Assembly: GCF_902498825.1 (NCBI RefSeq)
Contig: NZ_LR701459.1
Location: 2,527,890 to 2,591,889 of the forward strand
Direction of reading: 5' to 3'
DNA: 64,000 nt
From: Rhizobium sp. EC-SD404
GTDB lineage: Bacteria > Pseudomonadota > Alphaproteobacteria > Rhizobiales > Rhizobiaceae
This document shows positions 42,493-51,620 of the stretch, one piece after another (the stretch's first letter is position 1; the number at the start of each line of letters is the position of its first letter). Below the pieces are notes generated by a model, which saw nothing but the letters and a program-made list of their open reading frames with translations, searched no databases and was not told the origin of the DNA. A program made the position numbers and the translations under genes.

Positions 42493-42507
42493 TTAACGAA
42501 ACGTTAA
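42493..42507 (-). promoter_or_regulatory. perfect CtrA-type box
   Basis: TTAA-N7-TTAA inside the near-palindrome GTTAACGAAACGTTAAC. It lies 25 bp beyond the rpsU stop codon and 57 bp upstream of the 35-codon frame on the minus strand. CtrA consensus is from Caulobacter and rhizobia; binding here is inferred. Confidence 0.5.
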
Positions 42508-42531
42508 CACTGAGCCCTACCCGAGAATTCC

Positions 42532-42762
42532 TTAGCGTCGAGCGCCTGTCGTGCGCGGCAGCAGGCCTTCGCGCTGTGCCTGCTTGCGGGCCGCCTTGCG
42601 AACACGACGGATCGCCTGTGCCTTTTCGCGGGCGCGGCGCTCGGATGGCTTCTCGTAAGCCTGGCGCTGCTTCATCTCGCGGAAAAGTCCTTCACGCTGC
42701 AGCTTTTTCTTCAGCGCACGCATGGCCTGTTCGACGTTGTTGTCTCTGACGAGTACTTGCAA
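42532..42762 (-). CDS. rpsU: 30S ribosomal protein S21
   Basis: 76 aa, highly basic. '[46 protein letters not shown]' is the S21 signature; the tail is Arg/Lys-rich. S21 sits near the 3' end of 16S rRNA and helps translation initiation. TTG start at 42762, 5 nt after GGAG. Longer in-frame codons upstream lack family similarity. Confidence 0.95.
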   Translation of the reverse strand: MQVLVRDNNVEQAMRALKKKLQREGLFREMKQRQAYEKPSERRAREKAQAIRRVRKAARKQAQREGLLPRTTGARR

Positions 42763-43186
42763 TGGTGCTCCAATCCCGATCCCGCCGTCGCGGAAACCGG
42801 CTATCTTGGAAGTCCTGGAGAGCCCAGGGCATTCCCGTTGAGTTCTTGGCCCGACGAGGCGTTGCTTAACGCCGACCTGCCGCTTTGACAGGGCCCGGAG
42901 TGTCCGGGCGGCGCCGACGAGGGAAACGAGTGTCGCTTCGAGGGTCGGACGTCCGTAGGAGGCCAGATGAGGTTGACCGAACAATAATCGGCCATCGTCC
43001 CGCAAAAATCGGGCGCGTCATTGGTCTCCATATACGGTCGCCGGCTCAGCAATTCAATGGCGCAGGGGCACTCGACATCATCCGACGCGTGCCCTCCACC
43101 GGCGACGCTACCTTCGAACCGACAATCCTATGCTTTTCGTTGGGAGGCACATTGCATTCGTGTCTTTTGAGCATAGATTGCGCCGC
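42763..43186. other. long divergent region rpsU / ABC exporter
   Basis: 424 bp without a supported gene. It must hold promoters for rpsU and the ABC genes. It contains GC-rich inverted segments near 42880-42915 (GGGCCCGGAGTGTCCGGGC) that could fold in an rpsU leader. No known leader family recognised. Confidence 0.45.
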
Positions 43187-44113
43187 ATGCAGCCCATCAT
43201 CGCCGTTTCACGCCTTTCAAAACGATACGATTCCGGTTTCCAAGCCCTGAAGGGCATCGATCTCGAGATTGATCGAGGCGAGATTTTCGCGCTTCTCGGC
43301 CCGAACGGCGCCGGCAAGACGACCCTGATTTCCATCATCTGCGGCATCGTGAATGCCAGCGACGGCTCAGTCACCGTCGGCGGCCACGACATCGTGCGCG
43401 ACTATCGCGCCGCCCGCAGCATGATCGGTCTCGTACCCCAGGAACTGACGACTGATCAGTTCGAGTCCGTTTTCGACACGGTCTCGTTCACGCGCGGCCT
43501 CTTCGGCAAAACGCCGAACCCGACCTACATCGACAAGATCCTCAAGGACCTGTCGCTGTTCGACAAGCGCGACAACAAGCTGCGCGAACTCTCGGGCGGA
43601 ATGAAGCGCCGCGTGCTGATCGCCAAGGCCCTGTCGCACGAGCCCGACATCCTGTTCCTCGATGAACCGACAGCAGGCGTCGACGTCTCGTTGCGCAAGG
43701 ACATGTGGGAGGTGATCCGCAAACTGCGCGAATCCGGCGTCACGATCATCCTCACCACCCACTACATCGAGGAAGCCGAGGAGATGGCCGACCGCATCGG
43801 CATCATCTCGCAAGGGCGGCTTCTTCTCGTCGAGCGCAAGGCCGAACTGATGCGCAAGCTCGGCGTCAAGCAGCTGAAGCTCGAGGTGCGCGAGCCGCTT
43901 GCCTCGGTTCCGGAAAGTCTCGCCACCTATAATCTGGAGCTGAACGACGAGGGCCGCACCCTCGTCTACACCTTCGACCGCCAGGGCGAACGCACCCGCA
44001 TCACCGCCCTGCTCGCCGATCTTCAGCAGGCCGGCATTCGCGTCCGCGATCTGGATACCCATCAGAGCTCGCTCGAAGACATCTTCGTCAGCCTTGTGAA
44101 GGAACAGCAGTGA
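43187..44113 (+). CDS. ABC exporter ATPase, NodI/DrrA-like
   Basis: 308 aa. Walker A '[11 protein letters not shown]', Q-loop '[11 protein letters not shown]', signature '[15 protein letters not shown]', Walker B '[13 protein letters not shown]', H-loop '[14 protein letters not shown]', then the C-terminal domain typical of CcmA/NodI-type exporters. It overlaps the permease gene by 4 bp (GTGA). The ATG at 43187 ('[10 protein letters not shown]') fits family alignments but has no Shine-Dalgarno; a GTG at 43160 is in frame downstream of GGGAGG. The exported substrate (lipid, polysaccharide or drug) is not known. Confidence 0.92.
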   Translation: MQPIIAVSRLSKRYDSGFQALKGIDLEIDRGEIFALLGPNGAGKTTLISIICGIVNASDGSVTVGGHDIVRDYRAARSMIGLVPQELTTDQFESVFDTVSFTRGLFGKTPNPTYIDKILKDLSLFDKRDNKLRELSGGMKRRVLIAKALSHEPDILFLDEPTAGVDVSLRKDMWEVIRKLRESGVTIILTTHYIEEAEEMADRIGIISQGRLLLVERKAELMRKLGVKQLKLEVREPLASVPESLATYNLELNDEGRTLVYTFDRQGERTRITALLADLQQAGIRVRDLDTHQSSLEDIFVSLVKEQQ

Positions 44114-44871
44114 ATTTCCAGGCCGTCAAATCCATCTACATGTTCGAGATGAACCGCTGGAAGCGCACGGTGCTGCAGAGCATCATCTCGCCGGTCATCT
44201 CTACGTCGCTCTATTTCGTCGTCTTCGGTGCCGCGATCGGCTCGCGCATCGAAACCGTCGGCGGCGTTTCCTATGGCGCCTTCATCGTGCCGGGCCTCAT
44301 CATGCTGACGCTCCTCCAACAGAGCGTCTCGGCGGCGGCCTTCGGCATCTATTTCCCCAAATTCACCGGCACGATCTACGAACTCTTGTCGGCACCGGTC
44401 TCGTTCTTCGAGATCGTGCTCGGCTATGTCGGTGCCGGCGCGACGAAGTCTATCATCCTCGGCGTCATCATCCTCGCCACCGCCGCGCTCTTCGTCGATC
44501 TGCGCATCGCGCACCCGTTCTGGATGATCGCGTTCCTGCTGCTCACCGCCTTCACCTTCTCGCTGATCGGCTTCATCATCGGCATCTGGGCAGACAATTT
44601 CGAGAAGTTGCAGCTCGTACCGCTGCTCGTGATCACGCCGCTCGTCTTCCTCGGCGGATCGTTCTACTCGATCGATATGCTGCCGCCCTTCTGGCAGAAC
44701 GTGACGCTGTTCAACCCGGTTCTCTACCTGATCTCGGGCTTCCGCTGGTCCTTCTTCGAAGTATCCGACGTCAGCCTCGTCTGGTCGGTCGCTGCCATCT
44801 TCTTCTTCCTGGTGGCCGCCCTTGCCGTCGTCTGGTGGATCTTCAAGACCGGCTACCAACTCAAGAGCTGA
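44110..44871 (+). CDS. ABC-2 type permease
   Basis: 253 aa, six hydrophobic helices, ABC-2 signature '[23 protein letters not shown]'-like N-terminal region (here 'SIISPVIS'), '[44 protein letters not shown]', and '[20 protein letters not shown]', as in NodJ/DrrB and YadH-type exporters. GTG start within the stop codon of the ATPase gene, hence translational coupling. The two proteins form one export complex in the inner membrane. Confidence 0.93.
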   Translation: MNFQAVKSIYMFEMNRWKRTVLQSIISPVISTSLYFVVFGAAIGSRIETVGGVSYGAFIVPGLIMLTLLQQSVSAAAFGIYFPKFTGTIYELLSAPVSFFEIVLGYVGAGATKSIILGVIILATAALFVDLRIAHPFWMIAFLLLTAFTFSLIGFIIGIWADNFEKLQLVPLLVITPLVFLGGSFYSIDMLPPFWQNVTLFNPVLYLISGFRWSFFEVSDVSLVWSVAAIFFFLVAALAVVWWIFKTGYQLKS

Positions 44872-44908
44872 TACGTCAGTTTCCGGCGCGCTGAAGCGGA
44901 CCTCTCCG

Positions 44909-45799
44909 ATGAACGCACTTTGGCGATCCGTCTTCGGCCTCCTCGTCGTCACCGGGCTCCTGCTCGGTGCGACACCGCCGCTCGGCAAGGTCGCGACGCT
45001 TGCAGGTGCCCCGCCGCTTCTCTGGTCATTCGTCATTTCCTTCGGCGCCGGGGCACTGCTCCTCGCCGGTCTCCTCGCCCGTGGCGGGCGCGTCGGTCTG
45101 GGCGCCGCGAAACTGCGCTACTTCTTCCTCGCCGCCATCATCTCCTACGCAATCCCCAACCTCCTGATGTTCTCCGCAGTCCCCCATCTCGGCGCGGGCT
45201 ACACGGGCATCATGTTCACGCTCTCGCCGGTGCTGACGCTCCTGCTCTCCATCCTGCTCCGCGTACGCAAGCCGAACGGCCTCGGCATGGCGGGCATCGC
45301 CGTCGGCTTCGTCGGCGCACTCCTCGTCGCCATCACGCGCGGCGAAGCGAATGAGCCCGCAAGCCTGTTCTGGGTCGCGATCGGCCTCCTGATCCCCGTC
45401 AGCCTCGCCGCCGGAAATATCTATCGCACCATCGACTGGCCGAAGGATGCCGGCCCGATCGAGCTCGCAGCCGGCAGCCACCTTGCCGCCGCGCTCGTGC
45501 TTCTTGTCGGGCTTCTCATCACCGGTGACATCGCCGCCCTGCCGGTTCTTGGCACGATCCCGCTTGTCGTCGCGGCGCAGGTTGCCAGCGCATCGGCGAT
45601 GTTCATCTTCTTCTTCCGCCTGCAATCGGTCGGCGGCCCGGTCTATCTCAGCCAGATCGGCTATGTCGCCGCCGCTGTCGGCCTCTTCGCCGGCGTCGTT
45701 TTCCTGGGCGAGCGCTATTCGTTGCTCACCTGGATCGGCGCGCTGATCATCGCCGCCGGTGTCGCCATGACGACCCGAGCGCAGAAGGCCGAAGCCTGA
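44909..45799 (+). CDS. EamA/DMT-family transporter
   Basis: 296 aa with ten predicted transmembrane helices in two EamA repeats. Motifs include 'AIPNLLMFSAVPHLGAGYTGIMFTLSPVLTLLLS' closing the first repeat and 'GGPVYLSQIGYVAAAVGLFAGVVFLGERYSLLTWIGALIIAAGVAM' closing the second. Members export amino acids or other metabolites. Start at ATG 44909; the upstream frame overlaps the ABC permease and has no hydrophobic signal. Same strand, 37 bp after the permease, so possibly co-transcribed. Confidence 0.88.
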   Translation: MNALWRSVFGLLVVTGLLLGATPPLGKVATLAGAPPLLWSFVISFGAGALLLAGLLARGGRVGLGAAKLRYFFLAAIISYAIPNLLMFSAVPHLGAGYTGIMFTLSPVLTLLLSILLRVRKPNGLGMAGIAVGFVGALLVAITRGEANEPASLFWVAIGLLIPVSLAAGNIYRTIDWPKDAGPIELAAGSHLAAALVLLVGLLITGDIAALPVLGTIPLVVAAQVASASAMFIFFFRLQSVGGPVYLSQIGYVAAAVGLFAGVVFLGERYSLLTWIGALIIAAGVAMTTRAQKAEA

Positions 45800-45812
45800 A
45801 GCCTGAAGCGAC

Positions 45813-47483
45813 CTATCGGTCGCGGAAGCGGTTGGTGATTGGGTAGCGCCGGTCGCGTCCGAAATTCTTGCGCGTGATCTTCACGCCGGGCGCCGACTGC
45901 CGGCGCTTGTATTCGGCGATGTAGAGCAGATGCTCGATACGGTGGACGAGTGCCTCGTCATGGCCGCGCGCCACGATCGTTTCCGTCGCCATCTCGCCTT
46001 CCACCAGGCACTCCAGAATGTCGTCGAGCATGGCGTAGTCCGGCAGCGAATCCTGGTCCGTCTGGTTTTCGCGCAATTCCGCCGATGGCGCCTTGTCGAT
46101 GATCGAAACCGGGATCACCTCGCCCGAGGGTCCGCGCGCGCCCTTCGGCTTGTGCGAATTGCGCCAGCGCGAAAGCTGGTAGACCTCTGTCTTGTAGAGG
46201 TCCTTGATCGGGTTGAACCCGCCATTCATGTCGCCGTAAAGCGTGGCGTAGCCGACCGACATCTCCGACTTGTTGCCCGTCGTCACCACCATGGAGCCGA
46301 ACTTGTTGGAAAGCGCCATCAGGATCACGCCGCGGGTCCGGCTCTGCAGATTCTCTTCGGTGATGCCCTCTTCGGTGCCTTCGAACACCGCTTCGAGCGC
46401 CGCGGTGAACCCTTCCACCGGCTCGGCGATCGGCACCACGTCGTAGCGCGTGTTCAGCGCCTTGGCGCAGGCCTCGGCATCGGTCAGCGAGCTTTCCGCC
46501 GTGTAGCGATAGGGCAGCATCACGGTGCGCACCCGCTCATGGCCGAGCGCATCGACGGCCAGTGCCGTGCAGATCGCCGAATCGATCCCGCCGGACAAGC
46601 CCAACACCACCTGCTTGAAACCGTTCTTCTCCACATAGTCGCGCAGGCCGACCATACATGCGGTATAGTCCGCCTCCAGCCTTTCCGGCAGCGGCGCGAC
46701 CGGTCCCTCCGCGCACCGCCATTCGTCGCCGTCGCGAACCCATTCGGTCAGCGCAACCGTCTCCTCGAACTGGCCGAGCTGAAACGCCAGCCGCTTGTCG
46801 GCATTGATCGCGAATGAGCCGCCGTCGAAGACGAGTTCGTCCTGCCCGCCCACCTGGTTGGCATAGAGCACCGGCAGCCCGCTCTCGATGACCTGCCGGA
46901 TCACGACCTGCTGGCGCACATCCATCTTGCCGCGATAATAGGGCGAGCCGTTCGGAACGAGGATCATCTCCGCGCCGCTCTCCGCCAGCGTCTCGCAGAC
47001 GGAGAGGTCACCCCAGATGTCCTCGCAGATCGGAATGCCGATCCGCACGCCGCGAAAACCCACCGGTCCCGGCATCGGCCCCGCCTGGAACACCCGCTTC
47101 TCGTCGAACTCGCCGTAGTTCGGCAAATCCACCTTGTCGCGCGTCGCCGTTACACGGCCACCGTCCAGCACCGCGATGGAATTGTAGCGGCCATGGTCGT
47201 CGCCGCGCGGATAGCCGATGACCACCCCCGGCCCGCCATCCGCGGTATCTTCCGCAAGCGCCTCGACAGCCTGTGCGCACGCCGCGATGAACGCCGGTTT
47301 CAACACCAGATCTTCCGGCGGATAGCCGGCGATGAACAGCTCGGTAAAGAAAACGAGATCGGCGCCTTGGGCTCCCGCCTCACGCCGCGCACCCCGCGCC
47401 TTTTCCAGATTGCCGGCCACATCACCGACGATCGGATTGAGCTGGACGACGGCAATCTTCAGTCGGTCGGGACGGGACGTCAT
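45813..47483 (-). CDS. nadE: glutamine-dependent NAD+ synthase
   Basis: 556 aa. An N-terminal nitrilase-type glutaminase domain ('FTELFIAGYPPEDLV', 'RDKVDLPNYGEFDEKRVF', 'GIPICEDIWGD' with the catalytic Cys) is fused to an NAD synthase domain ('LGLSGGIDSAICTALAVDALG', the PP-loop; 'GNKSEMSVGYATLYGDMNGGFNPIKDLYKT'). It amidates deamido-NAD+ using glutamine, the last step of NAD biosynthesis. The start at 47483 ('MTSRPDRLKIAVVQLNP') is preferred over 47537. Confidence 0.96.
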   Translation of the reverse strand: MTSRPDRLKIAVVQLNPIVGDVAGNLEKARGARREAGAQGADLVFFTELFIAGYPPEDLVLKPAFIAACAQAVEALAEDTADGGPGVVIGYPRGDDHGRYNSIAVLDGGRVTATRDKVDLPNYGEFDEKRVFQAGPMPGPVGFRGVRIGIPICEDIWGDLSVCETLAESGAEMILVPNGSPYYRGKMDVRQQVVIRQVIESGLPVLYANQVGGQDELVFDGGSFAINADKRLAFQLGQFEETVALTEWVRDGDEWRCAEGPVAPLPERLEADYTACMVGLRDYVEKNGFKQVVLGLSGGIDSAICTALAVDALGHERVRTVMLPYRYTAESSLTDAEACAKALNTRYDVVPIAEPVEGFTAALEAVFEGTEEGITEENLQSRTRGVILMALSNKFGSMVVTTGNKSEMSVGYATLYGDMNGGFNPIKDLYKTEVYQLSRWRNSHKPKGARGPSGEVIPVSIIDKAPSAELRENQTDQDSLPDYAMLDDILECLVEGEMATETIVARGHDEALVHRIEHLLYIAEYKRRQSAPGVKITRKNFGRDRRYPITNRFRDR

Positions 47484-47554
47484 ACGGAACCTGTGCGATT
47501 TGGCCTGAACCGGCAGTGTCTTGCGCTGCCCCTTCATAACGGACAGAATGACCT

Positions 47555-47728
47555 ATGGCCAAACCGAAAGAACTGCCGAAACACAGCGATCTTGCCGCAG
47601 CCGGCGCGGAAAGCATCAGCGATCGCAAAAGCTTGGATGCTGCGCTCGAAGCAGGCATTGCAAGCGGCGTTTCGTCCAAATCGATCCTTGAGATCGTGGC
47701 AGAGCTTAAAGCGTTTCGCAGCACCTGA
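47555..47728 (+). CDS. ParD-like antitoxin, short
   Basis: 57 aa. The C-terminal half 'SLDAALEAGIASGVSSKSILEIVAELKAF' looks like the toxin-binding helix of ParD/RHH-type antitoxins; the N-terminal DNA-binding part is short and charged. It is immediately followed by, and overlaps, the ParE/RelE-like toxin frame, which is the main evidence. ParD proteins are usually ~80 aa, so this one may be truncated or of a minor subfamily. ATG at 47555 with GGACAGA upstream. Confidence 0.55.
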   Translation: MAKPKELPKHSDLAAAGAESISDRKSLDAALEAGIASGVSSKSILEIVAELKAFRST

Positions 47729-48030
47729 TTGTAGCACCGCACTATCGTCTAACGCGGCGCGCAGAAACGGATTTCTACGCGATTTATATGTTCACTGCCC
47801 GGGAGTTCGGAGAGAGGCAGGCTGACCGCTACGCCGACAAGTTGCAACGGGTGATGACGAATCTGCTGCGACATCCTGAAATGGGGAGTGTCTATCGCAC
47901 GGCCAACGGACAAGACTTTCATCGTCTGCGCTGTGAAAGCCACTGGGTTTTCTATCAAAAAGCTGAAGACGGCGTCTTGGTCGTGCGCATCTTGCATGTC
48001 GCGATGAATCTTGAAGATCATCTCACCTGA
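47725..48030 (+). CDS. ParE/RelE-family toxin, start codon uncertain
   Basis: Conserved fold from 'PHYRLTRRAETDFYAIYMFTAREFGERQADRYADKL' through 'DFHRLRCESHWVFYQ' to 'VLVVRILHVAMNLEDHL', typical of ParE toxins (DNA gyrase or ribosome-targeting superfamily). The first beta strand lies upstream of the first ATG (47788), and no ATG, GTG or TTG exists between the stop at 47707-47709 and that ATG. The natural start is therefore probably the CTG at 47725, overlapping the antitoxin TGA, or an ATT at 47728. An internal start at 47788 would drop the first strand. Ends 1 bp before the convergent hemerythrin gene. Confidence 0.65.
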   Translation: MIVAPHYRLTRRAETDFYAIYMFTAREFGERQADRYADKLQRVMTNLLRHPEMGSVYRTANGQDFHRLRCESHWVFYQKAEDGVLVVRILHVAMNLEDHLT

Positions 48031-48612
48031 TCACGAGACCCCGAGCGCGTCTTCCCCACGATCCAGCATCAGCGGAATGATCAGGTCTTCCTCGTCTTCC
48101 AGGTGCCTGAGCAGGCCTTTGAGCAATTGCTCCGCGTTCTTGGCGTAGTCCTCGCTGCCGTGCTTCAGCGCATCGCCGCCCGATTGAAGCCCACCCAGAA
48201 AGCCGCGGGCTGACTGCGCATTGGCGGCAAGCAGATCGTGTATGACGTGATGGTCTTCGTCGAGCAGGTCGAAGCCGTGCTTCAGCCGGGCCTCCGCCGC
48301 AGCGAAGACCGGGAAATAATGCTGATCCTCGATCTGGTGATGCCCTTCGAGCTGCGACAGGAAGAAATTGATGCGCGGCACGAACCAGCCGGCAAACGCA
48401 CCGGCTTCCATGCGGCCTTCGCGCAGATCATGCGTCGCGGTCACGAGGCCGGAACCGAGCTCGCGAAACATGTCGTGGCGCTGCAGCCAGAACGATCCCA
48501 TCTGGCCGATCGTATGATCCCTTCCCCAGCTTTCCCGCGGATATTTCGAGAGAAGCAGCTTCAGATCGTCGGGCAGGCCGGAACGTGAAAAAAGTGCCAG
48601 ATCGGGTGTCAT
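48031..48612 (-). CDS. hemerythrin-domain protein
   Basis: 193 aa helical bundle. Metal ligands are visible in 'HHQIEDQHYFPVF' (HxxxE...H) and 'DEDHHVIHDLL', with further His/Glu in 'LLRHLEDEEDLIIPLML'. This is a HHE-type di-iron protein, which in bacteria may sense or carry O2 or protect from oxidants and NO. It starts 8 bp after dgkA on the same strand, so the two are likely co-transcribed. Confidence 0.88.
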   Translation of the reverse strand: MTPDLALFSRSGLPDDLKLLLSKYPRESWGRDHTIGQMGSFWLQRHDMFRELGSGLVTATHDLREGRMEAGAFAGWFVPRINFFLSQLEGHHQIEDQHYFPVFAAAEARLKHGFDLLDEDHHVIHDLLAANAQSARGFLGGLQSGGDALKHGSEDYAKNAEQLLKGLLRHLEDEEDLIIPLMLDRGEDALGVS

Positions 48613-48619
48613 CGGGTCT

Positions 48620-48970
48620 TCAAGCCAAAAATCGGAGATACAGGGCGCTCAGCCAGACGGTGCCGGCAGCGAGTACGGAGAACAGCACCGCCGCGGATCC
48701 GCAATCCTTGGCGATCTTGATCTCCTCCATGTAGTCGCGCGACAGCCCGTTACAAACCGCCTCCACACCTGTGTTGAGCAGTTCGACGATCATCATGAAC
48801 ACGATCGCCCCCATCAGCGCCAGAAACATGCCGAGACTGTTGCTGACGAGAACCGCGACCGGCAGCGCCAGGAAGAACAGGATCAGCTCCTGCCTGAACG
48901 AGGCTTCATGCGCCGCCGCATAGCGAATGCCCGCCAGAGAGTGGCGAAAGGCATGGAACAGCCGCTTCAT
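48620..48970 (-). CDS. dgkA: diacylglycerol kinase
   Basis: 116 aa, three membrane helices. 'HSLAGIRYAAAHEASFRQELILFFLAL' and 'MIVELLNTGVEAVCNGLSRD' (catalytic Glu and metal-binding Asn-Glu region) followed by 'IKIAKDCGSAAVLFS' are family motifs. It phosphorylates diacylglycerol released by osmoregulated glucan or lipopolysaccharide modification and returns it as phosphatidic acid. ATG at 48970 after GAGGATTTCG. Confidence 0.94.
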   Translation of the reverse strand: MKRLFHAFRHSLAGIRYAAAHEASFRQELILFFLALPVAVLVSNSLGMFLALMGAIVFMMIVELLNTGVEAVCNGLSRDYMEEIKIAKDCGSAAVLFSVLAAGTVWLSALYLRFLA

Positions 48971-49070
48971 CGAAATCCTCGCACGCCAATCATCGATCCG
49001 GCCACTTCCGCACCGTGGATCGAGCGGCATCCGACCTTTGCCGGAGACTTTAGAGTGCGAGGATCAATCT

Positions 49071-49880
49071 TCAATGAAATGCGTAGGCATCCATCGAAAG
49101 CACGCCGAATTCCTGGCTGGAGTGCAGCGCTTCCGCCTCGAACCGGCTCGTTTCCTTGCCGATCGCCGCACCGATCGCGACGAAGAGCGGCATCAGATGC
49201 TCGTCCGTCGGGTGATTCTCGACGGCAAACGGAGCCTCTTGGCGCCAGCGCCGCAGCTTCTCGATGTCGCCGGCACGGATCCGGTCGTCCATCCAAGCCA
49301 CGAAATCCTCGACCCAGTCCGGCACCGGCGCCTGCCGCTGACCGGTCCGCAGCATCTTGAACGCTTCACCGAGATTGTGAGTGAACGAGCCGGAGCCGAT
49401 CACGAGAATGTCCTTCTCGCGCAAGCCCGCCAACGCCTGGCCGAGTGCCATGTGGTAGGCCGCGTCCTTGGTCGGATCGACCGAGACCTGCACGACCGGA
49501 ATGTCGGCATCTGGATAGATCAGGCTGAGCGGCACCCATGTGCCGTGGTCGAAGCCGCGGCCGTGAATGGCCTGCGCGCGAAAGCCGGCGGCCGTCAGTT
49601 CGGCCGCAATGTCTTCGGCGAGCGCCGGCGCGCCCGGTGCATCGTAGTGGATTTCATAGAGAGCACGGTCGAAGCCGCCGAAATCGTGGATCGTCTCGGG
49701 CTTCGCGTCGGCCGAAACGGCAACGCCGCCGCCCACTTCGAAATGCGCGCTCGCTACCACGATCGCCTTCGGCTTCGGCATCGTCTCTGCGAACCGGCGC
49801 ATGAAGGCGGCAGCCGCAGTATCTGCAATCGCCGTGTCGGGCGATCCATGCGAGATGAAGAGACTTGGAAAAACGGTCAT
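49071..49880 (-). CDS. LigB/DODA-type extradiol dioxygenase
   Basis: 269 aa, class III extradiol ring-cleavage fold. 'LFISHGSPDTAI' (metal His), 'VVASAHFEV', 'GRGFDHGTWVPLSLIYP' (second His), 'VIGSGSFTHNLG' and 'HPTDEHLMPLFVAIGAA' are typical of YgiD/4,5-DOPA dioxygenases. It acts on aromatic diols with Zn2+ or Fe2+; the natural substrate is unknown. ATG at 49880 follows AAAAGGAGGGTC, one of the best ribosome-binding sites in the window. Confidence 0.92.
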   Translation of the reverse strand: MTVFPSLFISHGSPDTAIADTAAAAFMRRFAETMPKPKAIVVASAHFEVGGGVAVSADAKPETIHDFGGFDRALYEIHYDAPGAPALAEDIAAELTAAGFRAQAIHGRGFDHGTWVPLSLIYPDADIPVVQVSVDPTKDAAYHMALGQALAGLREKDILVIGSGSFTHNLGEAFKMLRTGQRQAPVPDWVEDFVAWMDDRIRAGDIEKLRRWRQEAPFAVENHPTDEHLMPLFVAIGAAIGKETSRFEAEALHSSQEFGVLSMDAYAFH

Positions 49881-49961
49881 ATGACCCTCCTTTTGTAAGG
49901 AAGATAATCGACGCTCATTGTTCACATAAGATGCGGAAACAGCCACGCACTGTTCGCTATT

Positions 49962-50375
49962 TCAGGACGGCCCCGCATCCTCATAGACCGGCCGGCCATC
50001 GTCGATCGTGTAATAATCGCCTTTTTCAGCCGCAAAGATATGACGATCGATCATAAGCCCGGTGGCCCCGTCCAGACTACCCGCCATGATCGAGGTCGAG
50101 GAACGCGCGTCCGCTTTCCAGAACAGAAGCGACCCACAAATCCTGCAAAACCCGCGCTTGGCCTCCGGTGACGCCGCAAACCACGTCAGATTGTCGCCGC
50201 CCGTCACCGTCAAGGCGTCATCGCTCGCCGCAGTGGCCGCGACATAATGCCCGGACTGCCGGCGGCATTCGACGCAATGACAGGCAAAGATCCCCCGCAT
50301 CGGACGCGCCTCGTCGCTCACGACACAGTACCGCACCGCCCCACAAAGGCATCCGCCTGCCCTGGTCGTCACCAT
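49962..50375 (-). CDS. GFA-family (CENP-V-like) protein
   Basis: 137 aa. Zinc-binding cysteines at 'GGCLCGAVRY', 'FACHCVECRRQSG' and 'GFCRICGSLLFW' define the GFA (glutathione-dependent formaldehyde-activating) fold. Many members do not act on formaldehyde; the role of this one is unknown. Monocistronic by spacing. Confidence 0.9.
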   Translation of the reverse strand: MVTTRAGGCLCGAVRYCVVSDEARPMRGIFACHCVECRRQSGHYVAATAASDDALTVTGGDNLTWFAASPEAKRGFCRICGSLLFWKADARSSTSIMAGSLDGATGLMIDRHIFAAEKGDYYTIDDGRPVYEDAGPS

Positions 50376-50499
50376 CGCATCCCCCCACGCGTCATATAGC
50401 CTGAAACGAGACCTACGCTCCTGAAGCCACTAGCGAAGTTCCATCACCGACAACCGCTCCATCATAGGCGTCGATCCTACGATCGCGCTGCCCCGCGGC

Positions 50500-51522
50500 T
50501 CACTCCTTGCCGCTGACCCCCGCCTGGGAAAACGTCGCCATGCCCGAATGGCAGAGCGCGGCTGCCTTGACGATGCCGGCCGCGAGTGCCGCGCCGGTGC
50601 CTTCGCCGAGCCGCATGCCCATGGCGAGCAGCGGGGTCTTGTCGAGTTTCTCGATCGCGCGTGCATGGCCGGGCTCGGCCGATACGTGGCCGATCAGGCA
50701 GTGATCGAGTGCCGCGGGGTTTGCCTTGTGCAGCACCGCTGCGGCCGCCGTCGCCACGTAGCCATCGATGATGACGGGGATGCGTTCCACGCGCGCCGCC
50801 AGAATGGCGCCTGCCATCGCCGCGATTTCGCGACCGCCGAGCCGGCGCAGCAGCTCCAGCGGATCGGACAGATGCGGCTTGTGCAGCGCCACGGCGGCCT
50901 TCACCGCAGCCACCTTGCGGGCAAGCACGTCGCCTTCGGCGCCTGTCCCCGGCCCCACCCAATCCTCCGCCTCGCCGCCATAGAGCCCGTGGAACATGGC
51001 GGCCGCCACGGTGGTGTTGCCGATGCCCATTTCGCCGATGCAGAGCAGGTCCGTGCCCCCTGCGATCGCCTCCATGCCGAACGCCATGGTGGCCGCGCAA
51101 GTACGCTCGTCCATCGCGGCTTCCTTGGCGATGTTGCCGGTCGGCACTTCGAGTGCGAGATCGAACACCTTGAGGCCGAGATCATAGGCCACGCAAATCT
51201 GGTTGATGGCCGCCCCGCCGGCCGCGAAATTCGAGACCATCTGCGCCGTCACGTCTGCCGGAAAGGGCGACACGCCCTCCTCCGTCACGCCGTGATTGCC
51301 CGCAAAGACGGCGACGAGCGGCCGGTTCACGGCCGGCGCGCGCCCGGTCCAGGCCGCCAGCCATTCCGCCAGCGCTTCCATCCGTCCGAGCGATCCGCGC
51401 GGCTTCGTCAGGTCGCTGTCGCGCGCACGCACCGCCTCCACGGCGGCCCGGTCGGCACCGGGCAGATTGGCGAGAAGCGTGCGAAAATCGTCGAAGGGCA
51501 GTCCGGTGGCATTGGCGGGCAT
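50500..51522 (-). CDS. cobT: nicotinate-nucleotide--DMB phosphoribosyltransferase
   Basis: 340 aa (CobU in the Pseudomonas denitrificans naming). 'TKPRGSLGRMEALAEWLA', 'VAVFAGNHGVTEEGVSPFPADVTAQM', 'NFAAGGAAINQIC', 'EMGIGNTTVAAA' and 'RLGEGTGAALA' (with the catalytic Glu) are family blocks. It makes alpha-ribazole phosphate for the lower ligand of cobalamin. It is divergent from cobS. ATG at 51522 follows AGGACGCGCC; the longer frame runs into a RIME-like element. Confidence 0.95.
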   Translation of the reverse strand: MPANATGLPFDDFRTLLANLPGADRAAVEAVRARDSDLTKPRGSLGRMEALAEWLAAWTGRAPAVNRPLVAVFAGNHGVTEEGVSPFPADVTAQMVSNFAAGGAAINQICVAYDLGLKVFDLALEVPTGNIAKEAAMDERTCAATMAFGMEAIAGGTDLLCIGEMGIGNTTVAAAMFHGLYGGEAEDWVGPGTGAEGDVLARKVAAVKAAVALHKPHLSDPLELLRRLGGREIAAMAGAILAARVERIPVIIDGYVATAAAAVLHKANPAALDHCLIGHVSAEPGHARAIEKLDKTPLLAMGMRLGEGTGAALAAGIVKAAALCHSGMATFSQAGVSGKE

Positions 51523-51620
51523 GGCGCGTCCTGTCTTGCCCCGGCTTTGAGCGACAGGGCCTTGAAAGAATGTTCGGCGCCACTGGTAAAAGCATCCGGC
51601 CTTCGCCACAACTGCGTAAC

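Noticed and set aside
42034..42507. 157-codon plus-strand frame antisense to the gltX start
   Set aside because: It reads through a RIME-like repeat; peptides such as '[10 protein letters not shown]' come from the repeat, not from a gene.
51570..51620. GCCACTG motif between cobT and cobS as a possible cobalamin riboswitch
   Set aside because: The other conserved boxes of the B12 riboswitch are absent, and the following sequence is a RIME-like element.
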